Assembly (NCBI GenBank): GCA_937907715.1
Contig: CALERM010000028.1
Span: forward strand, 1 to 7,147
DNA: 7,147 bases
Origin: an uncultured Clostridia bacterium
GTDB lineage: Bacteria; Bacillota; Clostridia; Oscillospirales; Oscillospiraceae
Direction of reading: 5' to 3'
The notes under the pieces are model-generated. The model saw nothing but the letters and a program-made list of their open reading frames with translations. It ran no database searches and had not been told where the DNA came from. Positions 6,710-7,147 of this stretch are shown here, piece by piece. Positions within the stretch are counted from its first letter, which is position 1; each line of letters starts with the position of its first letter. The position numbers and the translations under genes were made by a program.

Positions 6710-6715
6710 AAGGAG
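6710..6715 (+). promoter_or_regulatory. Ribosome binding site of the brnQ remnant
   Basis: AAGGAG with 6 nt to ATG 6722. A possible -10 TATATT lies upstream at 6664-6669, but only a weak -35 (TTATAT, 6641-6646) is at the right distance, so I do not call a promoter. Confidence 0.75.
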
Positions 6716-6803
6716 CAGGGCATGAAACAGAAGCTGACGGTTCAGGAATACGTCGTTGTCGCGAGCATGCTCTTCGGGCTGTTTTTCGGCGCGGGAAATC
6801 TGA

Positions 6804-6820
6804 GGCAACACCGCACAATT
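6804..6820 (+). repeat. Left terminal inverted repeat of the MITE-like element
   Basis: GGCAACACCGCACAATT. It differs from the right repeat at 2 of 17 positions, both A/G changes. Confidence 0.85.
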
Positions 6821-6947
6821 GCGTCTTTGCGCTTCGGCGGATCTTTTCCGCCAATTCTGCGGTCTGAAAAGTTCGAAATACATACAGTATTCCTGTACTT
6901 TTCAAACCTTGACTTGACGAAAAATCTCTCGCCGAATCAGCTTGCCG

Positions 6948-6964
6948 AATTGCGCGGTGCTGCC
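6948..6964 (-). repeat. Right terminal inverted repeat of the MITE-like element
   Basis: Read on the minus strand: GGCAGCACCGCGCAATT, the partner of the left repeat. Confidence 0.85.
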
Positions 6965-7030
6965 CTGATTTTCCCGGTCCACATGGGACAGATGGCAGGC
7001 AGCCAACTGGTTACCGCGACGCTTGGCTTT

Positions 7031-7077
7031 CGGATATCGTCGACATTGAGCAGGCAGTGCCGCAGGCGGCAGAGCAG
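7031..7077. other. Unassigned short segment between brnQ and orfA fragments
   Basis: These 47 bases match neither the brnQ continuation nor the expected IS3 orfA continuation. They contain the small palindrome GCCGC-AG-GCGGC. One plus-strand frame (starting TCG GAT ATC at 7029) is open to the window end and has G or C at most third positions, so it may be a scrap of another gene. I cannot name it. Confidence 0.4.
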
Positions 7078-7125
7078 CTGCTTGAATTCTGCTGGATGCC
7101 GTTTGTTCGGTATGCCCTTTGGCAT
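7078..7125 (-). pseudogene. N-terminal scrap of an IS3-family transposase orfA
   Basis: On the minus strand ATG 7125 begins MPKGIPNKRHPAEFKQ, which matches the N-terminus of the helix-turn-helix OrfA proteins of IS3-family elements common in Clostridia (pattern MPKGIPNKRYxPEFK). Full OrfA has roughly 90-180 residues; here the family pattern (normally LVVE... next) stops after 16 codons. A GGGGTG about 7 nt upstream could serve as its ribosome site. The rest of the element's upstream side, including any terminal repeat, would lie beyond the window end. Confidence 0.6.
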
Positions 7126-7147
7126 AGTTATGCACCCCATTTCTTAG

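Larger units (their letters stand above)
6804..6964. mobile_element. 161-bp fold-back MITE-like element inserted in brnQ
   Basis: The ends are imperfect inverted repeats of 17 bp (15 matches), and the insertion is bounded by the 4-bp target copies CTGA at 6800-6803 and 6965-6968. Removing the element and one copy restores the brnQ frame and sequence. Further matching blocks lie at mirror positions: TTCGGCG at 6833-6839 and, inverted, at 6936-6930. At the centre are GAAAAGT/ACTTTTC (6866-6872 with 6897-6903) and AATAC/GTATT (6877-6881 with 6887-6891). The whole element is therefore a near-palindrome centred at about 6884. It carries no transposase, so it would move only with an enzyme encoded elsewhere. 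A 4-bp duplication alone does not identify the parent IS family. Confidence 0.85.
6722..7031 (+). pseudogene. brnQ: brnQ remnant: branched-chain amino acid carrier (LIVCS family), split by a MITE and truncated
   Basis: The first 27 codons end in YVVVASMLFGLFFGAGNL, the start of LIVCS carriers, which import Leu, Ile and Val with Na+ or H+. After a 165-bp interruption the gene resumes exactly where expected with IFPVHMGQMAGSQLVTATLGF (codons 28-48). The uninterrupted gene would read CTG ATT TTC CCG across the junction. The match to the family ends at about 7031, and the following bases do not continue the transporter in any frame. A full BrnQ has about 430-450 residues and 12 helices, so less than an eighth is left and it cannot transport. 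The ribosome site is still intact. Family assignment rests on recognising these two segments. Confidence 0.85.

Noticed and set aside
6836..6852. Local hairpin GGCGGA/TCCGCC as a terminator inside the MITE
   Set aside because: A 6-bp stem without a T-run; it is part of the left arm of the fold-back element.
6524..7147. 207-codon frame taken as a complete protein
   Set aside because: It is the brnQ remnant read through the MITE plus upstream non-coding codons; the true start is 6722 with its own ribosome site.

Overview
The window looks like a piece of chromosome from a fairly GC-rich Firmicute, most likely a gut-type Clostridia (Oscillospirales-like). This is inferred from strong AGGAGG-type ribosome sites, sigma-A promoters with extended -10 boxes, a Clostridia-style sigma/anti-sigma pair, the PurA and PurB sequence types, and an IS3-type transposase start resembling Clostridia elements. 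I have no database result to confirm the taxon.

Left part, minus strand (34-1950). A tRNA-Leu(CAG) with its own promoter and a terminator that abuts its CCA end is followed by a two-gene unit. This unit encodes an ECF-type sigma factor (1133-1684) and, overlapping it by 20 bp and starting with GTG, a single-pass membrane protein with a large outer domain (34-1152), which fits an anti-sigma factor.

Centre, plus strand (2025-4802). An extended -10 promoter drives purA and purB, 12 bp apart, with the purB Shine-Dalgarno sequence overlapping the purA stop codon. These enzymes act in AMP synthesis: PurA converts IMP to adenylosuccinate, PurB cleaves it to AMP, and PurB also acts earlier in IMP synthesis. 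PurA carries unusual residues in its IMP-binding segments. PurB is of the long, eukaryote-like type.

Right-centre, plus strand (4811-6395). A MATE-family efflux transporter has a promoter-like sequence, a triple heptamer repeat and two mutually exclusive hairpins in front of it, and a strong terminator behind it.

Right end (6396-7147). This is a decayed accessory region. A 46-codon hydrophobic small ORF with a very good ribosome site precedes the start of brnQ (branched-chain amino acid carrier). brnQ is interrupted after codon 27 by a 161-bp fold-back element with imperfect terminal inverted repeats and a CTGA target duplication, which I read as a MITE. The insertion happens to keep the reading frame open. 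brnQ resumes for 22 codons and then breaks off at about 7031. It is joined to a short unassigned stretch and then to the first 16 codons of an IS3-type orfA on the opposite strand. The MITE-split, truncated brnQ is the most interesting part of the window. I see no defence system, CRISPR array or biosynthetic cluster.
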